The notes under the pieces were generated by a model, which saw only the letters and a list, made by a program, of their open reading frames with translations, did not search any database and had not been told where the DNA came from. From contig JAEYOP010000063.1 in the NCBI GenBank assembly GCA_023411575.1, positions 1 through 64,000 on the forward strand: a stretch of 64,000 nt of DNA, read 5' to 3'. The position numbers and the translations under genes were made by a program. The DNA comes from Bacillota bacterium. Its GTDB lineage: Bacteria > Bacillota > Clostridia > Acetivibrionales > DTU013. Positions within the stretch are counted from its first letter, which is position 1. Every line of letters starts with the position of its first letter. Shown here piece after piece: positions 1 to 8,376 of the stretch.

Positions 1-44
1 ATAGCAATGCTCCTTTCGTTTCGCTACATTGCTATTTATTTTTT
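1..44. terminator. Hairpin with T-rich tail at window edge
   Basis: Positions 1-9 and 27-35 are perfectly complementary 9-base arms, and a T-rich stretch follows on the plus strand. This has the look of a rho-independent terminator, but the gene it would serve lies outside the window. Confidence 0.3.
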
Positions 45-101
45 CTAATTTTAAAGTGCTTTTACACAAATGATGAGCACATAAATATATTCGGCACATA
101 A

Positions 102-133
102 TTTCTGTTATGTGCTTAAGCACATAACAGAAA
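102..133. repeat. Perfect 32-nt palindrome overlapping IS66 remnant
   Basis: Each 16-base arm reads TTTCTGTTATGTGCTT and the two arms meet without a loop at 117/118. The right arm runs into the reading frame of the IS66-type remnant, so the palindrome sits exactly at the break point of the truncated transposase. It may be a deletion or inversion scar. It could also act as an operator or terminator, but no gene context supports that. Confidence 0.6.
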
Positions 134-376
134 GAGCTGGCTGTTCGCCGACACAACTCGTGGAGCCAGGGCCAGCGCCATTGTCCACAGCATGATTGAG
201 TCTGCCAAAGCGAACCAGCTCAATCCATATATGTATTTGGTGTATCTACTGACGAAATTGCCAAGCTTGAAAGAATTGACGCAAGAATCTCTGACATCCT
301 ATCTGCCATGGTCGCCCGAATTGCCTTCCTGGTGCCGCAATAATTCATACAAGGCGCCCCAAGATTAAGCGCTTAC
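126..376 (+). pseudogene. IS66-family transposase, C-terminal remnant
   Basis: An open frame from 126 to the TAA at 366-368 encodes a run typical of the IS66 TnpC C-terminus: a WLF-DT-G-A-AS-I segment, then an SMIE-AKAN-LNPY-YL-YLL helix and a closing LPW-P-LP segment. There is no start codon and the rest of the roughly 500-residue transposase is missing. Just after the stop, GCGCTTAC at 369-376 matches the expected right terminal repeat of IS66 elements (GTAAGCGC inward), so the remnant probably keeps its original right end. The left side is lost at the palindrome at 102-133. It is non-functional. Confidence 0.75.
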
Positions 377-411
377 TTTATATATACATATGTTCGCATA
401 ATGCAGGCGAT

Positions 412-1140
412 TTAAGACAATGCAATATCCCGCGGATCATCAATACTTATATTATCATAGTAAACTATTCGTTTTGTTAATATAGAATTCTGCGACATCC
501 AATCCCATTTATATATTCCTATCTTCCAATAGACTCCATATTTATCATTCGTAGTATTTGGTAGTCCACTGCAATCTAGTACCAAAGCATTATTCTTGAA
601 CACTTCCAATTTTGTATTATGTTCAGGTAACCAACCCCATTTTACATGAAATACCCATCTTACCCATTTACCTAAATCCATATGATAAGAGCCTAAATTA
701 TGTTTACTTTCCTTTTTGTTTTCCCAGATATCATAATTTTTTGATATTGGATTTTCGTCCCATAATCTTGATATGATATACTCGCCATTTTTAGTTAGCA
801 GCCCCAATGGTGAGGTTGTCCACTCCTCTCCCGGATCAGGAACATTATGCCATTGTGTCAGACTTTCCGCACTCAGGGGGTCATCGGCATAGTACTCAGT
901 TCCACTGAAAGGCAAAAAAATATCCAACCCATACCAATGCTCTTCGTTTTTCTCTTCTCTATTCAATGATATCTCCGCTCTTTTCCCGCCATTGACTATA
1001 GGGTCTGTCTTTCTCAGTTCTATTCTTAATGAGGATTTGTTCGGTTTTGGATTATTGACTATATTACATGAATACAGTTTTGTAGGATATTCCTTCCACC
1101 ATTCGCCAGATAACGCCTTACTTTCAAAATCATCATACAT
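412..1140 (-). CDS. Polysaccharide lyase-like beta-jelly-roll protein
   Basis: A protein of about 242 residues resembling the heparin lyase I / glucuronan lyase-like family (PF14099, PL13/PL20 type). Seen: an early F-RIEL-R strand, a KRAEI motif near residues 53-57 typical of these jelly rolls, many Trp/Tyr residues, and a closing YYDNISI strand. No signal peptide is visible, so it is either cytosolic or has lost its leader. Two ATGs compete; a GGGAG site abuts the one at 1149 but lies 9 bases from the one at 1140, so 1140 is chosen. The left end of the downstream IS is only about 30 bp upstream of this start, so its original promoter has probably been displaced. The substrate cannot be told. 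Confidence 0.6.
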   Translation of the reverse strand: MYDDFESKALSGEWWKEYPTKLYSCNIVNNPKPNKSSLRIELRKTDPIVNGGKRAEISLNREEKNEEHWYGLDIFLPFSGTEYYADDPLSAESLTQWHNVPDPGEEWTTSPLGLLTKNGEYIISRLWDENPISKNYDIWENKKESKHNLGSYHMDLGKWVRWVFHVKWGWLPEHNTKLEVFKNNALVLDCSGLPNTTNDKYGVYWKIGIYKWDWMSQNSILTKRIVYYDNISIDDPRDIALS

Positions 1141-1161
1141 GAAAAACATCTCCCATTTATC

Positions 1162-1169
1162 CTAATTAG
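1162..1169. repeat. Putative 8-bp target duplication (left copy)
   Basis: CTAATTAG here is repeated at 2589-2596, directly flanking the insertion sequence. The octamer is itself palindromic, so it could instead be part of the terminal inverted repeats. Confidence 0.5.
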
Positions 1170-2588
1170 TTTCACCTGACAGAAGATCTTTGAAAACCTT
1201 GAATATGGTGAGTTAGAGGCAGGAATTTCTACTCTGGATGTCGAAATATACAACATAATACAAAAGTTATAAAAGGTGATAGATACGTTGATACTCGATT
1301 ATCCAGAATGGAATCAACAACCGTAGCACAAGTGCTTATACCAGAAGCCGCATACAAGCTTACTCCCGAACTTGAGAAAATTGATAAGCTCCTGCAGGAT
1401 GAATGCTACGAATACCCAATCGTTGACCGGTTTAATACCCAGCGTAGACGCCCATCGGTACCGGTTCGGGTATATATCCGAATGATGTTTCTCAAGCATT
1501 ACGCCAGACTCAGCTATGAAGATCTTACCCCTGAAGTTACTCATAACCTCATGTATCGTTTTTTCTGCCGCATACCGATTGAGCAGAAAGTACCGGCTCC
1601 TACGGCCTTAATAAAAATCACCACCAAATACGGAGAAGAAGTCACCCGCATAAAGCAAGCTTGTGGGAAGGCTTCCCGACAAAGCACAGCATCAATCCGT
1701 AAGATGAAAAACCACTTGCTGTCCATCAACAAGGTACTCCGCCGCAGAACCGACGATGTTCGTACTGAAGTGCGAAAAATCACCAGTCAGATGGCGGAGG
1801 AAGCCCGGAAAGTCCTGACTCAGACGGACCGTTTGGCAAAGAAACTGGTTCCTGAAACGGAGAACGATCTAAAAATCCGTGGTAACTTGCCGGACACCGC
1901 CAAAAAGGTCCGCAAGATCGTTGAGCAAAGCGAAGCCGTTAATAGCGGAAATACAAAACTTGCTGACCGACTTATCAGTCTCAAATATCCTGACGCCCGC
2001 CCCATTGTCAAAGGGATGCTTGGAAAGCGTGTGGAATTCGGGTACAAGCTTCAGATCCAAGAGATTGAAGGCGGGATCATAACAGGCTACCAGATGTACA
2101 AAGGCAATCCTTGCGATAAAATTCCGGGGAAGGATGCTCTGCAAAAGCACATTAATTTATTTGGCCAGGCTCCATCAGAAATGACACTTGACCGAGGATA
2201 CTATGATTCCGGCAATAAGACTCTGGCTTATGAAGCAGGCGTAAGGCATATTTGCATCCCCAAGATCGGTAGAAAATCCAAAGAGCGAGTGGCGTTTGAA
2301 AATACCCCAACCTTCCGGCGATTAAAGCGATGGCGATCAGGAATCGAAGGTCGCATCAGTTGCTTAAAACGGCGGTTCGGATTAAACTGCAGCATGCTGA
2401 GTGGATACCGAAGAACACAAACGTGGACCGGCTTTGGTATTCTTGCCCATAATCTAAGGCAAGCAGCCAAGATGAGGGCATAAAGGGGTAAAAGCAGCCT
2501 GGTATCTCACATATTCAAGTGTCAAAGATCAATAAATCTATGCTTCAGAAGCAAGTTGCTTCATGAAAACCGTTTTTATCAGGTCAAT
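1170..2588 (+). mobile_element. Insertion sequence, IS4/IS5 superfamily (ISNCY-like)
   Basis: An element of about 1.42 kb flanked by the direct repeat CTAATTAG. Its ends form imperfect inverted repeats: the left end reads TTTCACCTGACAGAA and the inverted right end reads ATTGACCTGATAAAA (11 of 15 identical). One transposase gene occupies the middle. The transposase lacks its first catalytic residue, so this copy is probably immobile unless helped in trans. Confidence 0.6.
1308..2483 (+). CDS. DDE transposase with internal deletion
   Basis: A 391-residue transposase of the DUF772 plus DDE_Tnp_1 type. The N-terminal DUF772-like part is intact (residues about 20-110, including RVYIRMMFLKHYARLSYEDL). 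The second Asp is in TLDRGYYD (D295) and the Glu in GIEGRIS (E347), followed by the usual RRFGLN. The segment that normally holds the first Asp (an R-LR-DTTVVE motif and about 50-60 residues around it) is missing: the chain passes from KYGEEV (about residue 112) straight to TRIKQA, which normally follows that segment. The frame is kept. The protein should bind DNA but not catalyse. No strong Shine-Dalgarno site precedes the ATG. Confidence 0.75.
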   Translation: MESTTVAQVLIPEAAYKLTPELEKIDKLLQDECYEYPIVDRFNTQRRRPSVPVRVYIRMMFLKHYARLSYEDLTPEVTHNLMYRFFCRIPIEQKVPAPTALIKITTKYGEEVTRIKQACGKASRQSTASIRKMKNHLLSINKVLRRRTDDVRTEVRKITSQMAEEARKVLTQTDRLAKKLVPETENDLKIRGNLPDTAKKVRKIVEQSEAVNSGNTKLADRLISLKYPDARPIVKGMLGKRVEFGYKLQIQEIEGGIITGYQMYKGNPCDKIPGKDALQKHINLFGQAPSEMTLDRGYYDSGNKTLAYEAGVRHICIPKIGRKSKERVAFENTPTFRRLKRWRSGIEGRISCLKRRFGLNCSMLSGYRRTQTWTGFGILAHNLRQAAKMRA

Positions 2589-2596
2589 CTAATTAG
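2589..2596. repeat. Putative 8-bp target duplication (right copy)
   Basis: Second copy of CTAATTAG, directly after the right end of the insertion sequence. Confidence 0.5.
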
Positions 2597-2737
2597 AAAT
2601 ATAATTATATTATACTGTTTATATAGGACTAAAGTTACTATTAAGCAATTACATAATAGAAATTTAATTCTTGAATGCCATCTATATACTAAGAAATTAA
2701 TGCAATCTTTATCTGTAAAATTGGCATTATCAAGAAA

Positions 2738-2764
2738 TTGAGGCCCTTCACACAATAGCCTCAA
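2738..2764 (-). terminator. Weak terminator overlapping end of AI-2E gene
   Basis: Seven-base arms TTGAGGC and GCCTCAA enclose the stop codon of the AI-2E family gene, followed on the minus strand by TTTCTT. The stem is short. Confidence 0.35.
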
Positions 2765-3755
2765 CAGCCTTATTCACAATCACCCGCAGGATTGCCATCA
2801 CCGGAACGGCAAGCAGCATGCCAAGGATGCCGAAAAATTCCCCGCCGACCAGCACGGCAAATATGGTTGCGACGGGATGCAGCCCTAGCTTTCCCTCAAT
2901 GATCTTGGGCGAGATGAAATTGTTATCGAGCTGCTGTACTACCACAAATACCACAATAGACCAAAACGCCTTCATAGGCGATATCGTCAGAGCCACCGCC
3001 ACAGCCGGGATAGCTCCGATATACGGTCCGAAGTACGGAATGATATTCGCAAGGCCGCCAACCATGCCCAACACCAGCGGATATTTCATTTTCACCAGCA
3101 TGAGGCCGATCGTCTCGAGCGCACCTACAAGGAGAGCGATAAGCAGCTGGCCCTGAATAAAATTTGCAAGGATACGGTTGATTTCCTTCCCCGTTCCGAC
3201 GAGCCCGTTCCTCCATTTGCCAGGCAACAGGGACAGCGCGAATTCTTTAAATTTATCCGCGTCCTTGATGACATAGTAAGTAATGATCATGGCTATTGTA
3301 AGATCAAAGAAGATCCGAACGGCATCTACAATAAAATCCAGCCCGTTCTTCAGCATTACAATCAAATAATTCTGGACTGCCGCAGTCCCATTTTCAATTT
3401 GACTGAAAATCAATCCTTTCACATCGTCCGACCACTTGCTCGCTTTGATGGAGGATAGAACGCTGTAAAACAGCTTTTCATAACTCTGTATAAAATTCGG
3501 GAGGGTATTCATCAGCTCGCGGATATTCGCAGAAAGCTCCGGGATCAGGAAAATGCAGATCGTTGCAAGCATAAGCAGAAAAACCAGGTATACTATGAGA
3601 ATGGATATCCCTGTCGGAATCTTCCGTTCGGACAATTTCCCCGCAACCGGCTTGACAATGTAGGCCAGAAGAACGGAAATAAAAAAAGGGGACAATACCC
3701 TGTTGATTTTTACTCTGTAGAAATAAAAAAATGCCACCACAGCCGCTGATAGCAA
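2748..3755 (-). CDS. AI-2E family transporter
   Basis: An integral membrane protein of the AI-2E/YdiK/PerM family (PF01594), a group of putative transporters or exporters. Seen: several hydrophobic helices, a central soluble region with LP-I--YE, the conserved G-A-PYFGPYIGAIPA segment, and the closing helix pair. The first usable start in frame is the TTG at 3755, but the frame stays open and membrane-like for another 13 codons up to 3794. There an ATA codon lies 7 bases behind a GGGGGTG site. The true N-terminus is therefore probably longer, using a non-standard start or showing a one-base frameshift relative to the ATG at 3811. Confidence 0.85.
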   Translation of the reverse strand: MLSAAVVAFFYFYRVKINRVLSPFFISVLLAYIVKPVAGKLSERKIPTGISILIVYLVFLLMLATICIFLIPELSANIRELMNTLPNFIQSYEKLFYSVLSSIKASKWSDDVKGLIFSQIENGTAAVQNYLIVMLKNGLDFIVDAVRIFFDLTIAMIITYYVIKDADKFKEFALSLLPGKWRNGLVGTGKEINRILANFIQGQLLIALLVGALETIGLMLVKMKYPLVLGMVGGLANIIPYFGPYIGAIPAVAVALTISPMKAFWSIVVFVVVQQLDNNFISPKIIEGKLGLHPVATIFAVLVGGEFFGILGMLLAVPVMAILRVIVNKAVEAIV

Positions 3756-3823
3756 GCCGATGCAAATATAAAAAACAAGCTTCCTGAGCTTTATCGTTCT
3801 TCACCCCCATGAACCTCATAATA

Positions 3824-3857
3824 TAAAGACCGGGCACGTTTTCCTACCCGGTCTTTA
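3824..3857. terminator. Rho-independent terminator
   Basis: Perfect 11-base arms (TAAAGACCGGG and its complement) separated by 12 bases. It lies between the YtxH-like gene and the AI-2E gene and on the minus strand is followed by TATTATG. Confidence 0.65.
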
Positions 3858-3885
3858 CGAGGATTTGAGAGAATGTGTATGCGAA

Positions 3886-4065
3886 TCATCTGAATATATC
3901 AACTACATCTTCTATAATGTTTCCGGACTTTCTCAAGAAATTCCTTCCATTCCTCATCATTCTTCTCCTGGTACCCGGATTCATCTTGTCCGAATTCATA
4001 ATCATGCTGACGGATGTGGCAATCAGCCCGCCAATCACCATTCCTTTTGTAAAACCTCTTTGCAT
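3886..4065 (-). CDS. Small YtxH-like protein
   Basis: A 59-residue protein with one glycine-rich hydrophobic helix (GMVIGGLIATSVSMIM) and a basic segment (RRRMMRNGRNFLRKSG), ending in an amphipathic IIEDVVDIFR. This resembles short YtxH-type membrane or stress proteins of clostridia. The start at 4065 is chosen because AAAGGAG lies 10 bases upstream; the ATG at 4092 has no such site. It follows the PRC-barrel gene by 26 bases and is probably co-transcribed with it. The function is unknown. Confidence 0.7.
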   Translation of the reverse strand: MQRGFTKGMVIGGLIATSVSMIMNSDKMNPGTRRRMMRNGRNFLRKSGNIIEDVVDIFR

Positions 4066-4091
4066 AGCTGTTATGCTCCTTTCTTGATACA

Positions 4092-4622
4092 TTATTTCAA
4101 AAGTCTGTTTCTTATACCTCCGCCTGTCTCTTCCATTTCTTCGACTGCTTCATTTCCCACAATAGCGAATTCTTCTCCCAGCTCCACCCTGCCGAACAGC
4201 GGCACCAGCTTCCTCCCCTGCAGCACATCCTGCAGCATCCCGTCGGAGACTTCAAAGCCTTCAATTTTGCCGGTTTTCCAGTCAAATATCACATCCTTGA
4301 CGGTACCAAGCTCGCCTCCGGCTTTTGAAAAAACCTTAAGTCCCAGAAGGGCGCCCTCATCCCGGAATGCTTCGGAGTATGTTCTTCTGTCCATATCCGT
4401 CACGCAGCTGCGGTTACCGACCATTGCGGCATCGCTGCCCAGACTCAAAAGTTTGTTAAGGAATACGACTTTCTTCTTGAGGGAAATCCCGTTTTGTTCA
4501 AGAAGGAGAGCCTTTACCTCTTTGCTTCCAAGACCGAATATAATATCCTTCACCACTCCGGCCTTTTTTCCGCTGTCGGCACAAAGTACCGGGAGATTCA
4601 ATACCTCGCTATACCGGTGCAA
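4092..4622 (-). CDS. PRC-barrel domain protein
   Basis: A 176-residue protein with two PRC-barrel units (about residues 1-75 and 85-160). The second carries the recurring G-KVFS--GGELGTVKDVIFDW--GKIEGFEVSDG pattern, split here by less conserved positions. PRC-barrels occur in the photosynthetic reaction centre H subunit, RimM and many small clostridial proteins, where they may bind other proteins or metals. The start is TTG at 4622, supported by GGAGG 9 bases upstream. Confidence 0.8.
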   Translation of the reverse strand: MHRYSEVLNLPVLCADSGKKAGVVKDIIFGLGSKEVKALLLEQNGISLKKKVVFLNKLLSLGSDAAMVGNRSCVTDMDRRTYSEAFRDEGALLGLKVFSKAGGELGTVKDVIFDWKTGKIEGFEVSDGMLQDVLQGRKLVPLFGRVELGEEFAIVGNEAVEEMEETGGGIRNRLLK

Positions 4623-4815
4623 TAGGACCAGCCTCCGCTAAAGCATTTATTTCTTCTTGTTTTCCCTTGCTTAGTATTACAAAGTTCAAATTAAAAAATG
4701 CATGGTCGCGCAAACTTATATGGACAATTCAAACGGTTTTGTATAAAATGATTTTTATCAAAAACGCCGTTCTGGAACAAGCGAAAAATAACTTCCGAAA
4801 ATATTGGGGGACAAA

Positions 4816-6258
4816 ATGGAAAACCTATTCAGCAAACTTGGCGTTCATATACCCGAAATAGTATTGCCTGCCGATGGCATCGAACTGGAAAAATGGTCGG
4901 TCATCGCCTGTGATCAATACACTTCGCAGCCGGAATACTGGCAGAAGGTGGACGAAATCGTCGGCGACGCCCCGTCGACGCTGAGGCTGACCTTTCCGGA
5001 GATCTATTTAAAAGAGGATGATAAAGAGGAACGTATCCGGAATATTAATCAAACCATGGCTCAATATCTGGAACAGGGCATTCTGAAAACGCAGAAACCC
5101 GGGTTTATACTGGTTGACCGAAGTACGCCCCATACCCCATCAAGGAAAGGGCTTATAGTGGCGCTCGACCTGGAATGCTACGACTATACGCCGGGTTCCA
5201 ATGCGCTTATTCGGGCGACCGAAGGCACGGTTCTTGACCGGATCCCTCCCAGGGTAAAAATACGGGAGAACGCGCTGATTGAGCTCCCTCATATCATGGT
5301 ACTGATCGACGACCCTGGGAGAACCGTAATCGAGCCGTTGTATGAGAAAGCAGCCGGGCGCTTCGAACGTACAGAGTCCGCCTCCGCCGGTTCAGAGGGG
5401 CCTGGTTCCTGTGGATACCGCAAGCTTTACGATTTCGAGTTGATGCAAGGCGGCGGTCAAATCAGAGGGTGGAAAATAGGCGATGCAGATAGCCTGTCTA
5501 TGGTGGCCTCTGCACTCAGGAAGCTGGCTGATCCGGCCACATTTATAGAGAAATACAGGGTAGATCATCCTCTTCTTTTTGCCGTTGGCGATGGTAATCA
5601 TTCTCTCGCTTCGGCAAAAGCACACTGGGAGAATGTCAAGGCCACGCTCATGGCACAGACTGCTCCCGGCGGGACCGCAGCAGCCGTCCCTGTTCCTGAC
5701 CATCCTGCGCGCTATGCGCTTGTGGAGATCGTAAATGTGCATGACGACGGCCTGGCATTTGAGCCGATCCACAGGGTCCTTTTCGGAATCGGCAGTAATT
5801 CCGTATTAAATGACATGATCAGTATCCTAGGCGAGAATAAGGCGGAATTCCGCATGCTGGATTCCAGAGCCTCCATGGAAGAGGCCTGCCGGGATGCGGC
5901 TCAGTCCGCTTTCCATGCATCAGAGCAAGTCCATCTCCTTCCATTTATCCTGGAAGGGCAGTATGGCTTCCTCCGCGTCAAAAGCCCTCAATCCAACCTG
6001 GCTGTTGGCACTCTCCAGGCTGTGCTGGATCAACTGGGAAGAAAGCTTGATCACATGGAAGTCGACTATATCCATGGGGATACGGTCGTTACGGAAATCG
6101 GTTCCCAAAAGAACTGCATGGGCTTTTACCTGCCGGTTATGAGCAAGCACGAACTGTTCCGAACAGTGATACTGGACGGAGTCCTCCCCAGAAAAACCTT
6201 CTCCATGGGCGAAGCGGAAGAGAAGAGGTACTACCTGGAATGCAGGAAGATAAGATGA
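4816..6258 (+). CDS. DUF1015 family protein
   Basis: A cytosolic protein of about 480 residues covering the whole DUF1015 family (PF06245). Seen: the N-terminal VSAC-like WSVIACDQYTSQPEYW segment and the central VGDGNHSLASAKAHW motif shared by this family. Its role is not established; in several bacteria it sits near serine or amino-acid genes. The start at 4816 has GGGGG five bases upstream; a TTG four codons earlier is less likely. It reads opposite to the PRC-barrel gene. A weak hairpin at about 6315-6336 may end the transcript. Confidence 0.85.
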   Translation: MENLFSKLGVHIPEIVLPADGIELEKWSVIACDQYTSQPEYWQKVDEIVGDAPSTLRLTFPEIYLKEDDKEERIRNINQTMAQYLEQGILKTQKPGFILVDRSTPHTPSRKGLIVALDLECYDYTPGSNALIRATEGTVLDRIPPRVKIRENALIELPHIMVLIDDPGRTVIEPLYEKAAGRFERTESASAGSEGPGSCGYRKLYDFELMQGGGQIRGWKIGDADSLSMVASALRKLADPATFIEKYRVDHPLLFAVGDGNHSLASAKAHWENVKATLMAQTAPGGTAAAVPVPDHPARYALVEIVNVHDDGLAFEPIHRVLFGIGSNSVLNDMISILGENKAEFRMLDSRASMEEACRDAAQSAFHASEQVHLLPFILEGQYGFLRVKSPQSNLAVGTLQAVLDQLGRKLDHMEVDYIHGDTVVTEIGSQKNCMGFYLPVMSKHELFRTVILDGVLPRKTFSMGEAEEKRYYLECRKIR

Positions 6259-6354
6259 GCTAAATATATTCAGCGCCAGAGTGAAAGTCTTCATATGGGA
6301 ATTTTTTATTTTAGGGAGTCTGTATAAAAACAGGCTCCTTCAATATTGGCAATA

Positions 6355-6383
6355 TTGATTGTGTCTACTTTATGAGATATTAT
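6355..6383 (+). promoter_or_regulatory. Putative sigma-A promoter of first pilT
   Basis: TTGATT, a 17-base spacer, and TATTAT lie about 30 bases before the pilT start codon. This gives pilT its own promoter separate from the main pil operon. Confidence 0.5.
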
Positions 6384-6414
6384 GTTACATATAAAGGATA
6401 TGAGGTATTAATAT

Positions 6415-7473
6415 ATGAATATTGAATTACTACTTGAGACAACTGCTCTGAAAAAAGCCTCCGACCTTCATATATCTGTCGGTGCAAAGCCAACCTGCCG
6501 AATAAATGGAAGGCTCGTACAAATAGATGATACTTTTGTTACCACTGAAGATTCGAACCAATTCGTAGAACAACTGCTAACTCCTTTACAGTATGATATT
6601 CTGGATAATAAAGGGGAATATGATACATCGATATCGGTAAATGAAAAATATCGTTTCAGATTGAATGTATATCGTCAACGTGGTCAGTTCAGCCTGGCTT
6701 TCAGATTTGTCAACCCGGAAATAGGCAGTTTTGAAGTGCTTGGCCTACCGAAAGGGCAACTGGAGGATTTATGCAAACTGACCCATGGGTTGATTCTGGT
6801 ATCCGGCCCTACCGGTACAGGTAAATCGACCACTCTTGCTTCAATGATTGACTGGATCAATAAGAACAGGGATTGCCATATCATTGCATTGGAAGAACCT
6901 ATAGAATACCTGCACAAACATAACTGCAGCATTGTTGATCAGCGGGAGATAGGTATTGATTCCTTAAATTTCCATGATGCATTGAGGGCCGCTCTCAGAC
7001 AGGACCCAGATGTCATCCTGATTGGTGAAATGCGTGATCTTGAAACAATCAGTATTGCACTGACCGCAGCGGAAACAGGTCATCTGGTTGTTAGTACTCT
7101 GCATACAATCGGCGCATCAAAAACGATCGACAGAATCATTGATGTGTTTCCTCCCTATCAACAGCAACAAATCCGCGTACAACTCGCGATGGTTCTTCAA
7201 GCTGTAATATCCCAGCAGCTAATCCCGACCGTGGATAACGAAAGCCGTATAGTGGCAGTAGAAATTATGATGGCCAATGCTGCGGTGAGGAATCTGATCC
7301 GGGAAAATAAAACCCATCAGATTGCAAATATCATACAGACGAACTCAAAGGCAGGCATGAAGACTATGGATATGTCCCTGATCGAGCTGTGCAAATCAGG
7401 GAAAATCAGCGTTGAAAACGCTATGACCTACAGTCTCGAATCGGACGCAATCAAAAAAGCATTTTCAGTATAA
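6415..7473 (+). CDS. pilT: Type IV pilus retraction ATPase PilT (copy 1)
   Basis: A 352-residue PilT-type hexameric ATPase that powers pilus retraction at the cytoplasmic face. Seen: N-terminal SDLHISVGAKP segment (about 16-26), Walker A GPTGTGKST (131-139), Walker B DVILIGE (199-205) followed by the Asp-box MRDLETIS, the His-box TAAETGHLVVSTLH (217-230), and the PilT signature AVRNLIRE (290-297). A GAGG site lies 9 bases before the ATG. The gene faces the main operon and its end overlaps the CFI-box prepilin gene by 9 bases tail to tail. A second pilT is at 16846-17958. Confidence 0.93.
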   Translation: MNIELLLETTALKKASDLHISVGAKPTCRINGRLVQIDDTFVTTEDSNQFVEQLLTPLQYDILDNKGEYDTSISVNEKYRFRLNVYRQRGQFSLAFRFVNPEIGSFEVLGLPKGQLEDLCKLTHGLILVSGPTGTGKSTTLASMIDWINKNRDCHIIALEEPIEYLHKHNCSIVDQREIGIDSLNFHDALRAALRQDPDVILIGEMRDLETISIALTAAETGHLVVSTLHTIGASKTIDRIIDVFPPYQQQQIRVQLAMVLQAVISQQLIPTVDNESRIVAVEIMMANAAVRNLIRENKTHQIANIIQTNSKAGMKTMDMSLIELCKSGKISVENAMTYSLESDAIKKAFSV

Positions 7474-8343
7474 TCCTGGTTTCTTTTTTCTGTCCATGTA
7501 GATTTTTAGAAGGATGAAAAGCATAAGAAGAAGATAAACTTCCTTATGCATAAACAATACAACTCCTCCGACGATCGGCATCAATAAAACAAGCGTTATA
7601 TTTTTAAGGACTTTGCTCCCCGCAATTTTCTGTGCAATCGGTGGCGAATTCTTATAATAGTATTCTACGAATTCCGTTCCCAGCCCGGTCCGAAGCAGAA
7701 CCTCATCACGGAACTGCCTCAGCAGCATCACAGACGGTTCTGTATTTGAGCCGTAAGCTGCAGTGGCAATAAAGCAAAAAGCTCCTAATTCAGTTGATGG
7801 AATAGCAGATATATCTCCTACATTCTTGAATTCTATGGCGGTTCCTGAAGTTGACCCTACTATAGACTTTGCTTCTGTCATGTTGGAAAGCAAGACAGAA
7901 GAATCAACAGAATAATCTATATCCAAAGAACTAATTTTATAATTTATTACATTGCTAATATCATTACCATCTTTGTCCTTTACTCTTCCAAATTCTATTT
8001 TTACATTACTATCAGCGAGAGTTATAGCACCCGAAGTACCATTTTTATACATGATTTTATTAGCAGACAGATATATGAATTGATCCTCTTCACTACCGGA
8101 TGGACTAGTATTATTGCTTGTTGTTAATGAATAAGCAGTCTTTAATTCTTCATTGATAAAATCGGCCGCTTTACGGACTTCACGCTGTTTAACCCACTTG
8201 GTCTCTGTATCTTTAAACGATTTGTTCAAGAAATAATAGAAATTATAACCTATACCTAAAACTAGAAGGAGTATCGCTAATGAAACCAAAAGTTCCATCA
8301 TAGTCAATCCTTTATCGTTCAATAATTTTTTGTATGGTTTCAC
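7465..8343 (-). CDS. Prepilin with C-terminal CFI-box domain
   Basis: A 292-residue minor pilin candidate of the PilW/GspJ type. The N-terminus has a type III leader: cleavage after G12, then LTMMELLV with Glu at +5 and a hydrophobic helix. Residues 40-185 are a polar pilin-like body. At residues 190-199 comes CFIATAAYGS, followed by LLRQFRDEVL, EFVEYYYKNSPPIAQ, two membrane helices (about 248-282) and a basic tail (DRKKK). This is the CFI-box-CTERM architecture, which looks like a sorting or anchoring tail. GTG start with GGAGG 7 bases upstream. Last gene of the pil operon. Having a pilin helix and a C-terminal membrane anchor in one chain is unusual. Confidence 0.8.
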   Translation of the reverse strand: MKPYKKLLNDKGLTMMELLVSLAILLLVLGIGYNFYYFLNKSFKDTETKWVKQREVRKAADFINEELKTAYSLTTSNNTSPSGSEEDQFIYLSANKIMYKNGTSGAITLADSNVKIEFGRVKDKDGNDISNVINYKISSLDIDYSVDSSVLLSNMTEAKSIVGSTSGTAIEFKNVGDISAIPSTELGAFCFIATAAYGSNTEPSVMLLRQFRDEVLLRTGLGTEFVEYYYKNSPPIAQKIAGSKVLKNITLVLLMPIVGGVVLFMHKEVYLLLMLFILLKIYMDRKKKPGLY

Positions 8344-8376
8344 AATTATCCTCCCTTCTGCCGAAAAACAGAATGT

